Positions 46,490 to 57,473 of a DNA stretch of 64,000 nucleotides are shown one piece after another. The translations under genes and the position numbers were made by a program. The notes under the pieces were generated by a model. That model did no database searches and was not told where the DNA came from. It worked only from the letters and a program-made list of their open reading frames with translations. Each line of letters opens with the position of its first letter. The stretch's first letter is position 1. Source of the stretch: Sipunculus nudus (taxonomy: Eukaryota > Annelida > Sipuncula > Golfingiida > Sipunculidae); the NCBI GenBank assembly GCA_026874595.1, contig CM049317.1, positions 53,463,618-53,527,617 on the forward strand, written 5' to 3'.

Positions 46490-46793
46490 GTTGAAGTTAA
46501 CAGCCTCAATTTCATAATGCGAGCTTAATTATGTATATGCACATCTAAAGAATTCCTTTTCGGTTTTTCACTACGTGACAGCGCTGTATCGCACGCTGTC
46601 TCTCATTTTATATGCTGGTGTTAAACAGGCCCGGTGACTACTGCATCTATTCCTGGGTCATACAACCGAAAGGCTCACTCATGTTGTAAGTGAAGCAAGG
46701 CCGTTGGGCACGACCTTCCCATTAAGCCTCTAGCACACTCACCCTTGGTGAGTACGGTCATTGAAAAATCTCACCGACTGGCTTGAGATTTAT
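46490..46793 (-). mobile_element. tRNA-derived SINE copy 3, head truncated
   Basis: The body and tail match the other copies (plus strand TGTTGAAGTTAACAGCCTC, GCACATCTAAAGAATTCC, TTTTTCACTACGTGACAGCGC, TGGTGTTAAACAGGCCCGGTG, CCTTCCCATTAAGCCTC). The tRNA-like head with the A box is missing; similarity stops at GGCTTGAGATTT (46780). It lies between the two copies of the direct repeat. Confidence 0.75.
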
Positions 46794-46829
46794 AGCAACA
46801 TGACAGCATGCCTTCTAGAATGTCTGATA

Positions 46830-47880
46830 GGCTCCTTCAAAAAGTGAGTCAAATGCAGTATTAATGTTTTAATGTGCTTATTTCAAAACTTTGCTAATGA
46901 CATGCTAGTGAGAAGTCCATGAAATAATGTTCACAGGAAGAAGCATGTTTTAAAAATTCGATGATAAAAAAAATGATGTTTATTTTGATTTATCTTTCTT
47001 GCAATGTTTCTCAAAGCAAAACGTCTCAGCAATTTTAAAACATGTCGCTTCGCAACTTTCAACTCAACAAAGCTTTGCTTGGCATAATTTTTAACTAATG
47101 ATAGATAATTCGAAAATCGGGACAAATGATGTGTCATGTGATGATTTTAGCTGAAAATGTCTCGTAAACAAACATGTCATGCTATTTTTGTAACATGCTT
47201 GTAAAATGTTTCCTGTGGTGAATTTCCTGACAAATTTTTACACCATACGAAACATGTCTCAAAACTTGACTCAAAATTAAAAAAAAGGTTTCTTTTAATT
47301 TACAGTCATGTTTTATTTCAAAACATGTTAAAGAGCTTTTATTTCTAAAACATGTTTCAACAGAAATACAGTTTAAAACATGTTTTATTTCACGAAACAT
47401 CGGTGAAACTTGAGACATGTTCAACATATTTCAAAATTTGCCAAGTGATGTTTGAAATATATTTTCATCTTTTTCAAAGAAGTACGAAACCCTTGTGCCG
47501 AGCTCGCCTGAATCGAATGACCCACTTTTTTTTTAATTTCATGCTCGAAGTTCGAAATTAAACTATAACCAAAAAAGACACGTTATTTTTTAGCATTGGA
47601 TCAGTCGAAACTTTATCGTATTTTTGTCGACTTCGATCAAAGTTTTTACAGTATATTTTGCGTTGTTTTCACCATGATATTTCAACCATCATTTTAAAAT
47701 ATATGATAAAAATATCACTTTCAAAAAAAGGTAAAAAAGCAATTTAAGCTATGAAAATAAAATTACCGCTCCCCGAGGATTTCCGGTGCAGACGATTTCC
47801 GGTGTGTATTTTATAAGATGTTTTATAAGATTGTGGGTCTTGCCTGCCCACGTTTTCTTTATTGTTTCCATTGGTTACGC
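46830..47880 (+). repeat. Direct repeat with CATG palindromes, copy 2
   Basis: Second copy of 45050-46170, offset about 1.77 kb at the start (AGGCTCCTTCAAAAAG, 46829) and moderately diverged. Palindromes include GAAACATGTCTC (47249), AAAACATGTTTC (47348), AAAACATGTTTT (47373) and AGACATGTTC (47413). Short minus- and plus-strand frames here contain no domain and are not kept between copies. Confidence 0.8.
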
Positions 47881-48778
47881 CATTTATGCTCATTTCACTC
47901 GGACAAAATGTACCTGCCTTTACCTTTTCGAAGTTAATATTTTTTTTAAATTTTAAATCTTGGCGAAAGGCGACACTACGTTGTATGACTTTTTGATGTC
48001 CACTATGTTCTCAGTTGCATGAGGAGATTTTTTTTAATTTTTTTCATTAAACGTAAGCCTCAGGTGGGAGGTTTAATTTTAAACTCAAAGGATACACCAA
48101 AGGGTTTTAGTGCAACCCATCTCAAAAACCTTTATGATCAAAGAAGCAAGTTCAGTCATGCTGCATGGTATTTTTGGCCTTTCCAATTAACCTTAAAATT
48201 TACCACCTGGTAGGAAGGAAACCCTTTCATCATCCAGGCCACATTTATAAATTTTACATCTGTTTTTTTTGTGTCTTAAATAATGTCTGTCATGTATTAA
48301 TGAGTGTCGGTTCATCCATAATGCAACACGATGACTTAAAATGTTTCTTTTTTTTTAACCATATATATATGTATATATATATATCATTTATTTTTATAAA
48401 GTTTTACATTAAGAATGTAGAATGGGGCCACTGCTTGCATGAATAGGTATGAACCGTTATCTTCATGTACCGTATCTACATGCAGTTAGAAAAGAACTGG
48501 GTATCTGGTTCAAAAACTAAACTTTGATTCTTCTTTGACTGAGCTAACCAAAAGGCTTCTTTACTGTTATATCGGACAAAATTCTTGGAATTTTCCACTA
48601 TGTGATTCTTATATATTCTGCACTCTGCTATTATTATCTTAAGTGTATGAACCATGCTATTATCGTGAATATTTCTCTCATGACTGAACTGCTGGTATGA
48701 TCAAATTCAAGCAATCAAGTTTAAGAAAAGGTGAAAATGTGATATTACATTTTTTATAAACATTTCAGTTATAACTTA

Positions 48779-48780
<2 letters not shown>
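47881..48780. other. No recognisable gene
   Basis: AT-rich. Imperfect TA at 48361-48385. The frames at 48019-48213 and 48165-48446 run into TA repeats and are not supported. Confidence 0.4.

Positions 48781-48782
<2 letters not shown>

Positions 48783-48825
<43 letters not shown>
48783..48825. repeat. (TA)n tract abutting the inverted repeat
   Basis: About 40 bases of TA immediately before the left 24-base arm at 48826. Confidence 0.9.
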
Positions 48826-48829
<4 letters not shown>

Positions 48830-48916
48830 GGGTCACTCTTTCTCTTTACGTTTATATATATATATATATATATATATAAATTATCTCATTATATATTGTC
48901 ACTATTGTATATATAT

Positions 48917-48962
<46 letters not shown>

Positions 48963-48966
<4 letters not shown>

Positions 48967-49091
48967 CACATCCACCTGATGGTCGGGTCGCATCCCATGA
49001 AACAGACTGTTGTGAATTTACAGTGTTGTTTTTCTACAGTGTTATACCGGGCTGGCCCAAAGAGCACTTTACAACGGAGGGAAACTCTACT

Positions 49092-49095
<4 letters not shown>
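48963..49095 (+). repeat. Dispersed repeat core flanked by (TA)n, copy 2
   Basis: AAACCACATCCACCTGATGGTCGGG through CCATGAAACAGACTGTTGTG and GAGCACTTTACAACGGAGGG, matching 20067-20206. It is flanked on both sides by TA tracts. Two reading frames across it are mostly Ile-Tyr repeats and not genes. Confidence 0.75.
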
Positions 49096-49142
<47 letters not shown>

Positions 49143-49152
49143 TTGTATATAT

Positions 49153-49290
49153 TGTTATAGGTGCTCCTTTTATTGTGTGACACGGGCGTAACTCGTGTTG
49201 TTGTTGCACTTTATGTTTAATCCGTACTGGTTGAACTCTCATTGTCATGCTGGCTGGGGGTTGTCACGCCTGGCCGAGGTCAAGTGATAC
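49153..49290 (+). mobile_element. Fragment resembling the start of the 42-kb solo LTR
   Basis: TGTTATAGGTGCTCCTTTTATTG matches the first bases of 42013-42846, and TAATCCGTACTGGTTGAAC (49220) matches 42118-42136. The middle differs, so this is a diverged or subfamily copy truncated at 49290. Confidence 0.4.
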
Positions 49291-49388
49291 CGTATATATA
49301 TATGTAAAGAGAAAGAGTGACCCCTTTAGATAGACTAGCTTGTTTATTAACACTACATTTTTAATACAGACAAACAGGGCTAAATCAC

Positions 49389-49391
49389 TTA

Positions 49392-49458
<67 letters not shown>
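49389..49458. repeat. (TA)n microsatellite
   Basis: About 70 bases of TA, the longest tract in the window. Confidence 0.9.
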
Positions 49459-49460
<2 letters not shown>

Positions 49461-51700
49461 TTACCCTCTGATAATTTTATAATTTGACATTTTTACTGAG
49501 AGCCTGGGGGTGATCGTGCGTGCGCGTTTTGTCTTTGGTTAGAGCGCGTGAAGTGACGTGGTATAAATATTAGGGAATAAGACAAAATCTCAGGGCTAGT
49601 ATAAGAGGTATTACTTTAATCAATAACTAGTTTTTCCTGCTACAATGGGTGGGGAACTTTTCTAGGATGAATCTTCTGAATCTGTTTCTTTGCTCAATGT
49701 TCAGCGAATTATCTGATATCTGGTGTGGTCTTCTGAGACAAATCTTAATATTAACAGTGTTGCATCCTTATCTCGGCTTAATGATAGACGGTGAGTATAA
49801 TAGACGTGACTAGAGAGGATATATGTATTTCACTAGTGGTGCTGGATGTAAAATTGCTATGGTGGAGCGGTACAGTTCGACCTGTCACCGCAACTAATTA
49901 TATGTTTGAAAACAACAAAAAGAAAAAACATGTCATAAAAAAATGTGCGTTAAGCTCGTCTTTGAGAGGTTGCTCACATGCACCGTGGGTACAAAAGAAG
50001 ATGAACAAGTTTGATATTAATAACATCCTGATACTAGAAATATGCATTCTCAGGAATGCAGGCCTCTCCCATATTGGCGGTCCTTAATGTGGGGTTCTCC
50101 ACAACCAATGTTTTCATTCACTCATTGGCCCATATTCCAAAGTTCGTTAGTGGATAAATTCCCCACACAAGTGTCTGTATTCACTTATTGCGGCTCATAT
50201 TCCTATGTTCAATGGTGCATATGTGACTGCACAATTGTGAATAATCCTGGCAGTCTTTCCTGGATCCGCCAAAATTTGATCGATTCTTTACTGATCAATT
50301 CCCGCGCTGCCCTACAAATATCATGGGATTCCGTTTATAATCTAGTGAGTTACATTCCGAACAACCCCTCCCCCCCTCCACCCCAACCCCACCCCATACA
50401 AACACACGAACGCAAATGAACGCATACGATGAACAAGAGATGTCCTTCTAGTGAATTACATGATTTAATTTTGTTATCTACATCTATAACGAAGAAAACT
50501 GACCATATTTTTTTTGCATATGTTTCCAGTTTTAGATAGTTGGTAAGAGGGCGGCAATTCTATGACAAACGCTAGTACGTGTCGACTGGATCCTACTGTA
50601 GTGCGTGGCGTGGCGTCAAGGCTCTCACCATGTGTACGCGTTCCTGCCCCGGCAGGCTATAATCGGATCAAAACGTCCTTGTTGACGCCCGCGGTTTTTT
50701 CCTTGAAAGGCCAGTTAGCCGGGTCACTGTAAACTCCCTAGGTCTGCAGATTCTGCTCAGAGCGCTGTGACTTTTATCACGGGGGGGGGGGGGTAAAAAC
50801 CAAAGACTGTAAAAACCCAGGAAGGATCTAGGAGATTGCCCGCCTCAGCACGATACAATAAAATTCGACCCAGGAAAGATCACAGAAAGGTCCAAGTTAT
50901 TTGCTGTAGTATCACTGATATTGACAGAAAGACAATTTGCCTATGTACTAAGACTCTGCATATATTTTTTTAACAAATGACGTTTTAATCTGCACAGTAT
51001 TCCATTATTTAGCACTTGATCAAATAGATACGCGTTTCAGTTCATTTCCCTCGTATGCACATTGTTTAAGAATAGAAATCGATTTTGGCGGCTGGGGCCG
51101 CTGGGGGTACAGGAATCCAATCATTTTTGTAGGAGTGAATACATGGGGAGGGGGTAAGGTATGGTTTGGTCATGCTCCGCTGTCAAATCAATTTTGACGG
51201 GTAGGGCCGCTGGGGGTACCGGAATCCAATCAACTGTGCTGGTTGCGTGATTTATATGTGGACAATTTGCGGTTAGGTGACACATGTGATCGGAACTGAC
51301 CTTCAAAGTTTTAGTCCTGGAAACTACACTTAAAAGACATTTTCACTTTACTAAATGGGCCAGTATGCAGGTCCGAGCACTACAATAGCACGGCTAATTA
51401 GTTCGAGCAACATAGACTATATTTGGAGCTTGGTCACGAGGTCGTCCATACTTTGACAATGATATCGCCGTACACAACTGGTAATTTTAATAATTTTTAA
51501 TGAATTATTCTGTCTGTGATGAATTAATGTAAACTGAAACATGAACATTAACAAAGAGTTTTTTTTTAATTCCGTCTCAGTGGAAACCGATTGATGCTCC
51601 ATGCTGACTGAAACAAAGCTGTCAGTAAACAGTATGCTGGGTTTTACAATACGATAGGGGTCACGAAATGGATCATGTCATTTTGTTTTAATATTATTTC
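49459..51700. other. No recognisable gene; G-run and short direct repeat
   Basis: 49550-49575 has a TATA-like GTGGTATAAATATTAGGG. A run of about 14 G lies at 50780-50793. A direct repeat (GATTTTGGCGG...GGGGCCGCTGGGGGTAC...GGAATCCAATCA at 51080-51122, again at 51190-51231) surrounds a GC-rich patch. The frames at 49791-50087 and 50042-50419 are unrecognised. Confidence 0.4.
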
Positions 51701-51710
51701 TCAGGATAGC

Positions 51711-52557
51711 TGTGCCGGGTTAGCTGTACATTTGTATTTGTTGGGGGAGAATTGACGTGGCGGTCAGTGTATTGTACTGGTAAACGATGGCGTGCTTTCA
51801 GTAAAGGGTGTCCCAGTACACAGCTGGTCCTGTTAAAAGCGATCGCTTTAGGGTTACCGTGTTTTGTGTCCAGCCTATTTAGTATTCAGTGTGTTCATTA
51901 ATATAGCTGGGCCATAGTAGGAAAAGAAGGCCATGCTTTAATTTGTTTTAGTCTAAGGAATATAAATGAGTCTCCAGAGTAGAAGGGTATTTAAGAGAGT
52001 CCATACACAGTATTCAAGGAGACAAAGTGTGGAGCCTACATAGACTAGAAGTGCCGTCCGCTTGGGTCCAGAGAGTTGCCGCTACTGGGTGACCAGAGAG
52101 GGGCTGTGACCCAGCGATCAGTGAGGTACTGCCGGCCCGTTTTCAGTGAGTTGCTGCGAGCCTGTGCCCAGTGAGGTGCTGTCCAGTGAGGTACTGTCCA
52201 GTGAGGTGCTGGCCAGTGAGGTGCTAACAGCGGGTGTCCAGTGAGGTGCCGTCAACTGGGGTCCAGCATCACTAGTCCAGAAGATCTAGAGACTGTTAGA
52301 GACTATGTTTTGAGTAAAGTTTTATACAGTGTATGTACCAGTGTATCTAGTGAGACGTAACAGTTTTATAACCCGATCTGGTAGGTGATTTTGATCTATG
52401 TTCCTTTTTTTATTTCTTTTAATATAATCTTGCTGTATAACCGCTGACTTTGTTGGGTGCTCAGTGCTGATACGCTGAGTGCGCCATCGAAACCACACAA
52501 TCTTTATTTTTTTCACGGTCCTTCACTCGGTAAGGGCAACCTTTTCCCTTCGGCACC
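51711..52557 (+). mobile_element. Candidate second solo LTR (different family)
   Basis: Begins TGTGCCGGGTTAGC and ends CCCTTCGGCACCA, so it has TG...CA ends and near-inverted CGGCAC/GTGCCG termini. It contains a TATA-like GGAATATAAATGAGTC (51958), a second TATTTAAGAG (51989), the minisatellite at 52168-52251 and an AT-rich part near 52400. TACTGGTAAACGATGGCGTG (51776) echoes TACTGGGTGAACGATGGCGTG of the 42-kb LTR (42125). No internal retroviral-like genes flank it. The exact ends are uncertain; an alternative right end is GGGTGACA at 52579-52586. Confidence 0.4.
52168..52251. repeat. Minisatellite of about 16 bp inside the LTR-like block
   Basis: Units like CCAGTGAGGTGCTGT: CCCAGTGAGGTGCTG, TCCAGTGAGGTACTG, TCCAGTGAGGTGCTG, GCCAGTGAGGTGCTA and TCCAGTGAGGTGCCG. 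Looser relatives (ATCAGTGAGGTACTG, TTCAGTGAGTTGCTG) lie just upstream. Confidence 0.8.
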
Positions 52558-52589
52558 AGAAAGAGGTAATTTTTATTGGGTGACAATGG

Positions 52590-55270
52590 GTCTCAACGGA
52601 AAATAACATAATATACTTGCTGGCTTGACTGATTTATTCGAGTTGACACGTTAACTTTAATATAAAAAAAATGTTTAACCTTTGAGGTTTCCTTCACGAT
52701 CCGACGTAACTTATTCCGACACTCAAACAGCCTCCTTTAACTCACTTACGGCCAGGGACAAAACTGCCTCTACTTCAAAGTATCGCCGATGGGAATCAAT
52801 TTCGTAACCACACAGAATTTTCTGTTGCTTAGGAGGCCGTGAATTCAATCAATAGTGTTACAACCTGTAGTATTTCGCTGTCATTGATGTCATAATAATG
52901 GCCAATATTCCATAGTTTACCCCTGTGTTAAGTCTTGGTCTCTTCTATTCATTTGAGCCACGTTGGATAGTTTCGGCGACATATTCCATTTATTTACACG
53001 GCACCATATACAGAAGCGAGTCGGCAATCTCATTTACACACTACGTTTTTTGTCACGTTTCTGTTTGTGATATTCCTGTGAATTGGAAACTGCTGAACAC
53101 ACCTACTCACACTCTCGTTTCATCAAAGTTTTGCGTTGTAGGTTATACAGTTTTAAAACACTTTGATAGCAAGTTGTCCATTACCGAGGAAGCAAGAGGT
53201 GCTTATAAAGAAAGGTATTAGAACTGTCCAAGAAGTTTGTTTACACATTTTTTAACACAGTTTCAGTTTTCCCTTAAAATTAGCTAAACAGTTCCTCAAT
53301 AGTCACTTGACATGTACATACTCTGAAAGCCAAAATATTTTCTACAATACTTAAACACTATGGGAATCCAAAAACTAGTTGACTTTTTTCATTTTAGTTT
53401 AGCGTTAAATCGATATTTTGCAGCCATTTATGGTTTAAAAACCATTTGGTAAAATATTAGGTTAAAATGAAACATACCTTATGGAGATCATGATACTTCG
53501 AATGTTTCACCTTTCCAAGGAAAAGGCATGAAAACGGATTTGCCTTTCTTACGAAAATTTTTTTCCCGCTAAAGTTGCACCCTAGCATCATACCAAACTT
53601 AATTCAAACTTCGCTGATTCTGCCATATGAAAAACTATCCTATATTCACACTAACATGCAAAAAGAAATGGATGTTTTCTGTTGTATTTCAGAAACACGG
53701 TTGTGCAGTGTAAAAGCAACATGAAAATATAGAAGAATAAAAAATGATAGACCATTTTTATATAATAAAAAATGTATGAAATATAACGAGTCGTTGCAAC
53801 ACCACATGTAAAATATTTCGTTTTGTGTCATGTTTGTTACTACTTATCAGCTAATAATGTGGAAAATATCAGGGTGGTCACCTTTCCGACGGATTGGTAC
53901 AAAATAGAAAATGCCTTTCCTTGCACGTGTTTGCCTGTCTGAGGCAGGCGGAAAGGCTTTATTACCACCTCTGTTTTATATAAGCTCATGAACAGTTCTG
54001 AGACCTTAAAGGGGCCCAATCACCTATCAAGCACGTTTAAATTTACAAGAAAAGTAGCTTCCTCTTTAAAATAAATCTTTACCTGCCAAAATTTTGCCTT
54101 GAAACCGTTTGTTTAATCCTGTAAACGAGTGTAAAAACAATGCATCGGGCGCGATCACAGGCGTCAACAAAAACACAGCGCGTGGGGCCGTGTGCATAGC
54201 GGAGCCACAAAACCTTTCAATCAGGAGATGCATTAACTGACTTGGCCAAAACAATGTAATAAATGTTGTCGCTGGCTGAAAAAAAAACGCGTGTTGCGAC
54301 GTACAATCGGACCTCCGGTGAAGCGGCCTTGTTATAGTAAATAGACACATATGGACTGGTTTACCAAAATACAGAGCCATAACAACGTATTAAATAGCCG
54401 TATGCGAGGTACTGAGACTGTGTGCTCGGATAGTTGGCTGGGAAACATTTTGTAAAAAGCAAAACTGAACTGAAAGTGTGAAAGAATAGGCATAATATTA
54501 CTGGTGATTATGTTCCTTTAAAAAGAACAATAGTTAATCGTGTCATTAATGATCTTCATAAATTTAGTTTCGCACGAAACAATTTATTTTTAATGTTTTC
54601 TGACTCATAACCGTCTGAGTCTTTGAAAGCAGAATATCCCTAACAGTCCGACATTAATAACAAGGAAAACTCCACAGAGAGTGCTGAGTTTCTAATTATT
54701 CATCCGGAGAACCGATTCATTCTACTCGGTCACATGAAACGTTTCTATTTGCTGGTTCTTGAAGTGTGAAAGGACCATAAAATTTACTAATCCTATCGGA
54801 CGTCCGGAGTGGATTACACAACGGGTTAGCAAAGAGACAGCAGTTCGCTGTTCCATGTTACATATTTGACTGGTTTTTAAATACAGCATAATGGTGCATG
54901 AACACCTTAATCCCCGCGAGGCGTTTTGTTACGGAGATTATTGTCGAAGAACATTCGAAGGAAGTTGCAAAACGCATAGAAAATGCTACACGTATTTTCT
55001 TGTTGTGAAATGTTACTCGACGTCCTCTATCCCAAGAAACCATGATATACAAGTAGCAGTACTCTTAGGATTATATTTTATAGAAGGTATAAAGATACAA
55101 CAGAAACTATATGCCCATTAGTCCAGCTCTGATATAGGAAACCAGCTGTATAGAAAATCAAGATTGTTTTAGCATTGAGAAATTTTTCCACAATGTAGAT
55201 TGAAATATAAAAGGCATCAAATAAGTACCAAATATAAGATATTATCCCATCAAATATATGGTTAGGCAGG
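52590..55270. other. No recognisable gene; hairpin at 53913-53957
   Basis: A nested hairpin is possible at 53913-53957: outer arms GCCTTTCC and GGAAAGGC, inner arms GCCTG and CAGGC. The frames at 52925-53221 (98 codons) and 54066-54380 (104 codons, minus) are unrecognised. Confidence 0.4.
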
Positions 55271-55279
55271 GAAAATATA

Positions 55280-55437
55280 CAGTGGAACCTCTCCTTACGG
55301 GCATCTCTGTACTAAGGGCACCTCCTATTAACGACTACTTACGGCCAGTCCCTTTAAAAGAAGGTCTGGAATTTTATCACCTCTCTACTAGGGGCAACCC
55401 CACAATTTCGGGAGGGGGGGGGGGGCATGTCCCACTG
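55280..55437 (+). mobile_element. pogo/Tigger-like MITE
   Basis: Starts CAGTGGAACCTCTCC and ends CATGTCCCACTG. Both ends sit against a TA dinucleotide (55278-55279 and 55438-55439), as expected for TA target duplication by Tc1/mariner-superfamily transposons. 158 bases, no coding capacity. CAGTGGAACC ends are typical of pogo/Tigger-type elements. Confidence 0.6.
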
Positions 55438-55440
55438 TAG

Positions 55441-55694
55441 TTACCTCAAACACAGACGCGGGTACAGGAACTTGGAGAAATGGGACCTCAGCATCCAGGA
55501 AGATGTAAACTCTAGTGTTAGGAGTGATAATACTTTTTTTCCATATGTCTCGCATGAAGAAGTATAGAAAAAATGTTGCGAAACGCAACATTTCGGCTTT
55601 GCTTTTCGGTGTAAGCACAAATTTTTCTATTTCTAGGATATTGAGGTTGAAAAAGAGTGGGCGCGCCCCAGCACCCCCTTTAAATCCGCCCCTG
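55441..55694 (-). mobile_element. hAT-like MITE right-end fragment
   Basis: Ends AAATCCGCCCCTG (55682-55694), the reverse complement of CAGGGGCGGATTT. It also holds a short perfect hairpin, TGTTGCG-AAA-CGCAACA, at 55574-55590. The left end is not visible. Confidence 0.35.
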
Positions 55695-55712
55695 TACAAG
55701 CTGTGGCAGCTG

Positions 55713-56068
55713 CAGTCTCTTACAGATTCAACCCATAGGACCAGGGTACCCCCCCCCCCCCCCTCCTCCGACTTTGCATATTATATCAAGGTTAAAATTA
55801 CTAGCCGCCGAACAAAAACAAATTGCATGAAAATAATTAAAAAAGGGATTATCGGTTAATTTTCATTCTGTACTGTTTCATCTGCATCTGCAATAATGTG
55901 TACACAGGGACATCCTGTCTTAATGTTATAATTAAAGACTTTGAGATAATAAATCATGGATTTAAAATCAATATTAATGGGATGATTGTTATATCAAATG
56001 TGATTGCTATATAAATTTCACCAATGCTCTAGCAATTGTTTCTCATGTTTTGTTCATTTACATTATAC
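55713..56068 (+). repeat. Recent direct duplication, copy 1
   Basis: Nearly identical by eye to 62094-62460: CAGTCTCTTACAGATTCAA, CCATAGGACCAGGGTAC, a C-run, CTCCGACTTTGCATATTATATC, TTACTAGCCGCCGAACAAAA and GGGATGATTGTTATATCAAATG to CATTATAC. The copies are 6.38 kb apart in direct orientation. No open frame is worth calling. Confidence 0.95.
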
Positions 56069-57473
56069 GAATATTTATTATACATTTTTTTCCATATATA
56101 TAAATATATATATATCATATATTAATATATGTTTATAATAAACTATTTGCCCAGCAGATATTTTCTGCATCCACCCCCCCCCCCCCAGCTTTGGTCAATC
56201 CTGGCTACACCCCTGTTATTTCTATCAACCTTACGCATACGATCAAATCTACAGCTGGAGAATTACGTCACTTAATAGAACAGTATATTCAGTGCGCTTG
56301 GAATATCTCCAATACATCATTTCATAATTCCGGATATAAAAGTACAGCTCAAATTCATAGAAACCCCTAATAAGATCTACGCAATAAGGTAATGCGTGAA
56401 TCTTGAGTTTATTATATGACCTTGTTTTACCACGTATCGCTTTTAATCTCGATTTTTCATGGCTGATTTTGCTTCAGTATTTTAGAGCTACTCTTCCCGA
56501 TGATAGAAAGACCATTTGCCAATTCTGTATCCCTAATGTCCCTTCTTGTTTAAAAATCATTTCTCTTAATACATTAATGACTGCATTAGTGTTTGCTTTT
56601 TCCTTAGACGCAATGACTTGCATGTAAAGCGTGAATACGGGATAGTTCACTGCAATACAAGACCTAGTGAATCCTGGTCAGTGGACATCCGGATTCGATC
56701 CCAAGTTTATTAAAAGAGTGGGTTGTAGTGGCCCGTCCAAGGACTGTGGATTACTTCGGGCCCTCCAGTTTCCTCCTCCTCTAGAGTCCATCGAACGCCA
56801 TTACCTGAGCTATAGGGAGTGGCTTTAGTTAGTTATTTTAAGTAATACTCCGTATCTTAGAAGCTAGTGGTCAAGTGGAACCCATTTTGCGTCTTGGGCT
56901 ATAACGTTAATTATATATGTAGTCCTTTCGTCACCATCATATTAAATATATATATATATATACACGCGCGCGGACGAGCGCCTTTGTATACTCTCTGCTA
57001 ATTAATGGTTTATATGTACCTTTAATGTGTGTAGTTTGTAGAAGCATACATTTGTAGTCCTTTATTGGTTCAAAGTTATCTAAAGCCTTGGTGCTGCGTT
57101 GAGGAAAAGACTGAGTGACTAGTGATACTTGTATTTGAGGACGTAGAATAATGTAAATCCTACGTTATTGCTTAGTCATGGTCACCCTATCAAATGGACA
57201 AAATGACAAATTGTTATATAATCGATTCTGGCTCATGTCGGCTCGTGAGGAATACATATCAATAGGTGTATGGAGAGTTCTTAGTAGCCTGGAGAAACTG
57301 TAGTTTGTACGGAAGCCCCGTGAATCCTGAAGGTTATTCCAAGGATTCCGGACATTTTAATGACTCTTCATCTTACGGCGTGCCGATCGATAACACATAA
57401 CCAGCACCTGTTGAAGAGAGATGTTTAACATCCACACAAAGTCGACAAATTGGTTTTACATCCATGATGAGCT
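56069..57473. other. No recognisable gene
   Basis: A C-run of 14 at 56175-56188 within a CACCCCC...GGCTACACCCCTG block, imperfect TA at 56096-56116 and TA at 56946-56963, and a repeat-tail-like GGATTCGATCCC at 56690-56701. Nothing coding is recognised. Confidence 0.4.

Larger units (their letters stand above)
48826..49327. mobile_element. TA-rich element closed by a perfect 24-bp inverted repeat
   Basis: The left arm 48826-48849 (AAAGGGGTCACTC...TTTAC) and the right arm 49304-49327 (GTAAAG...GTGACCCCTTT) are exact reverse complements over 24 bases. Between them are TA tracts at 48853-48878, 48909-48962 and 49096-49138, the dispersed core 48963-49095, and LTR-like sequence 49153-49290. It could be a MITE-like element, or the footprint of an inversion or nested insertion between two copies of one short repeat. 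Confidence 0.6.

Noticed and set aside
54066-54380. 104-codon minus-strand gene
   Set aside because: No recognisable domain, and the surrounding sequence looks like interspersed repeat DNA.
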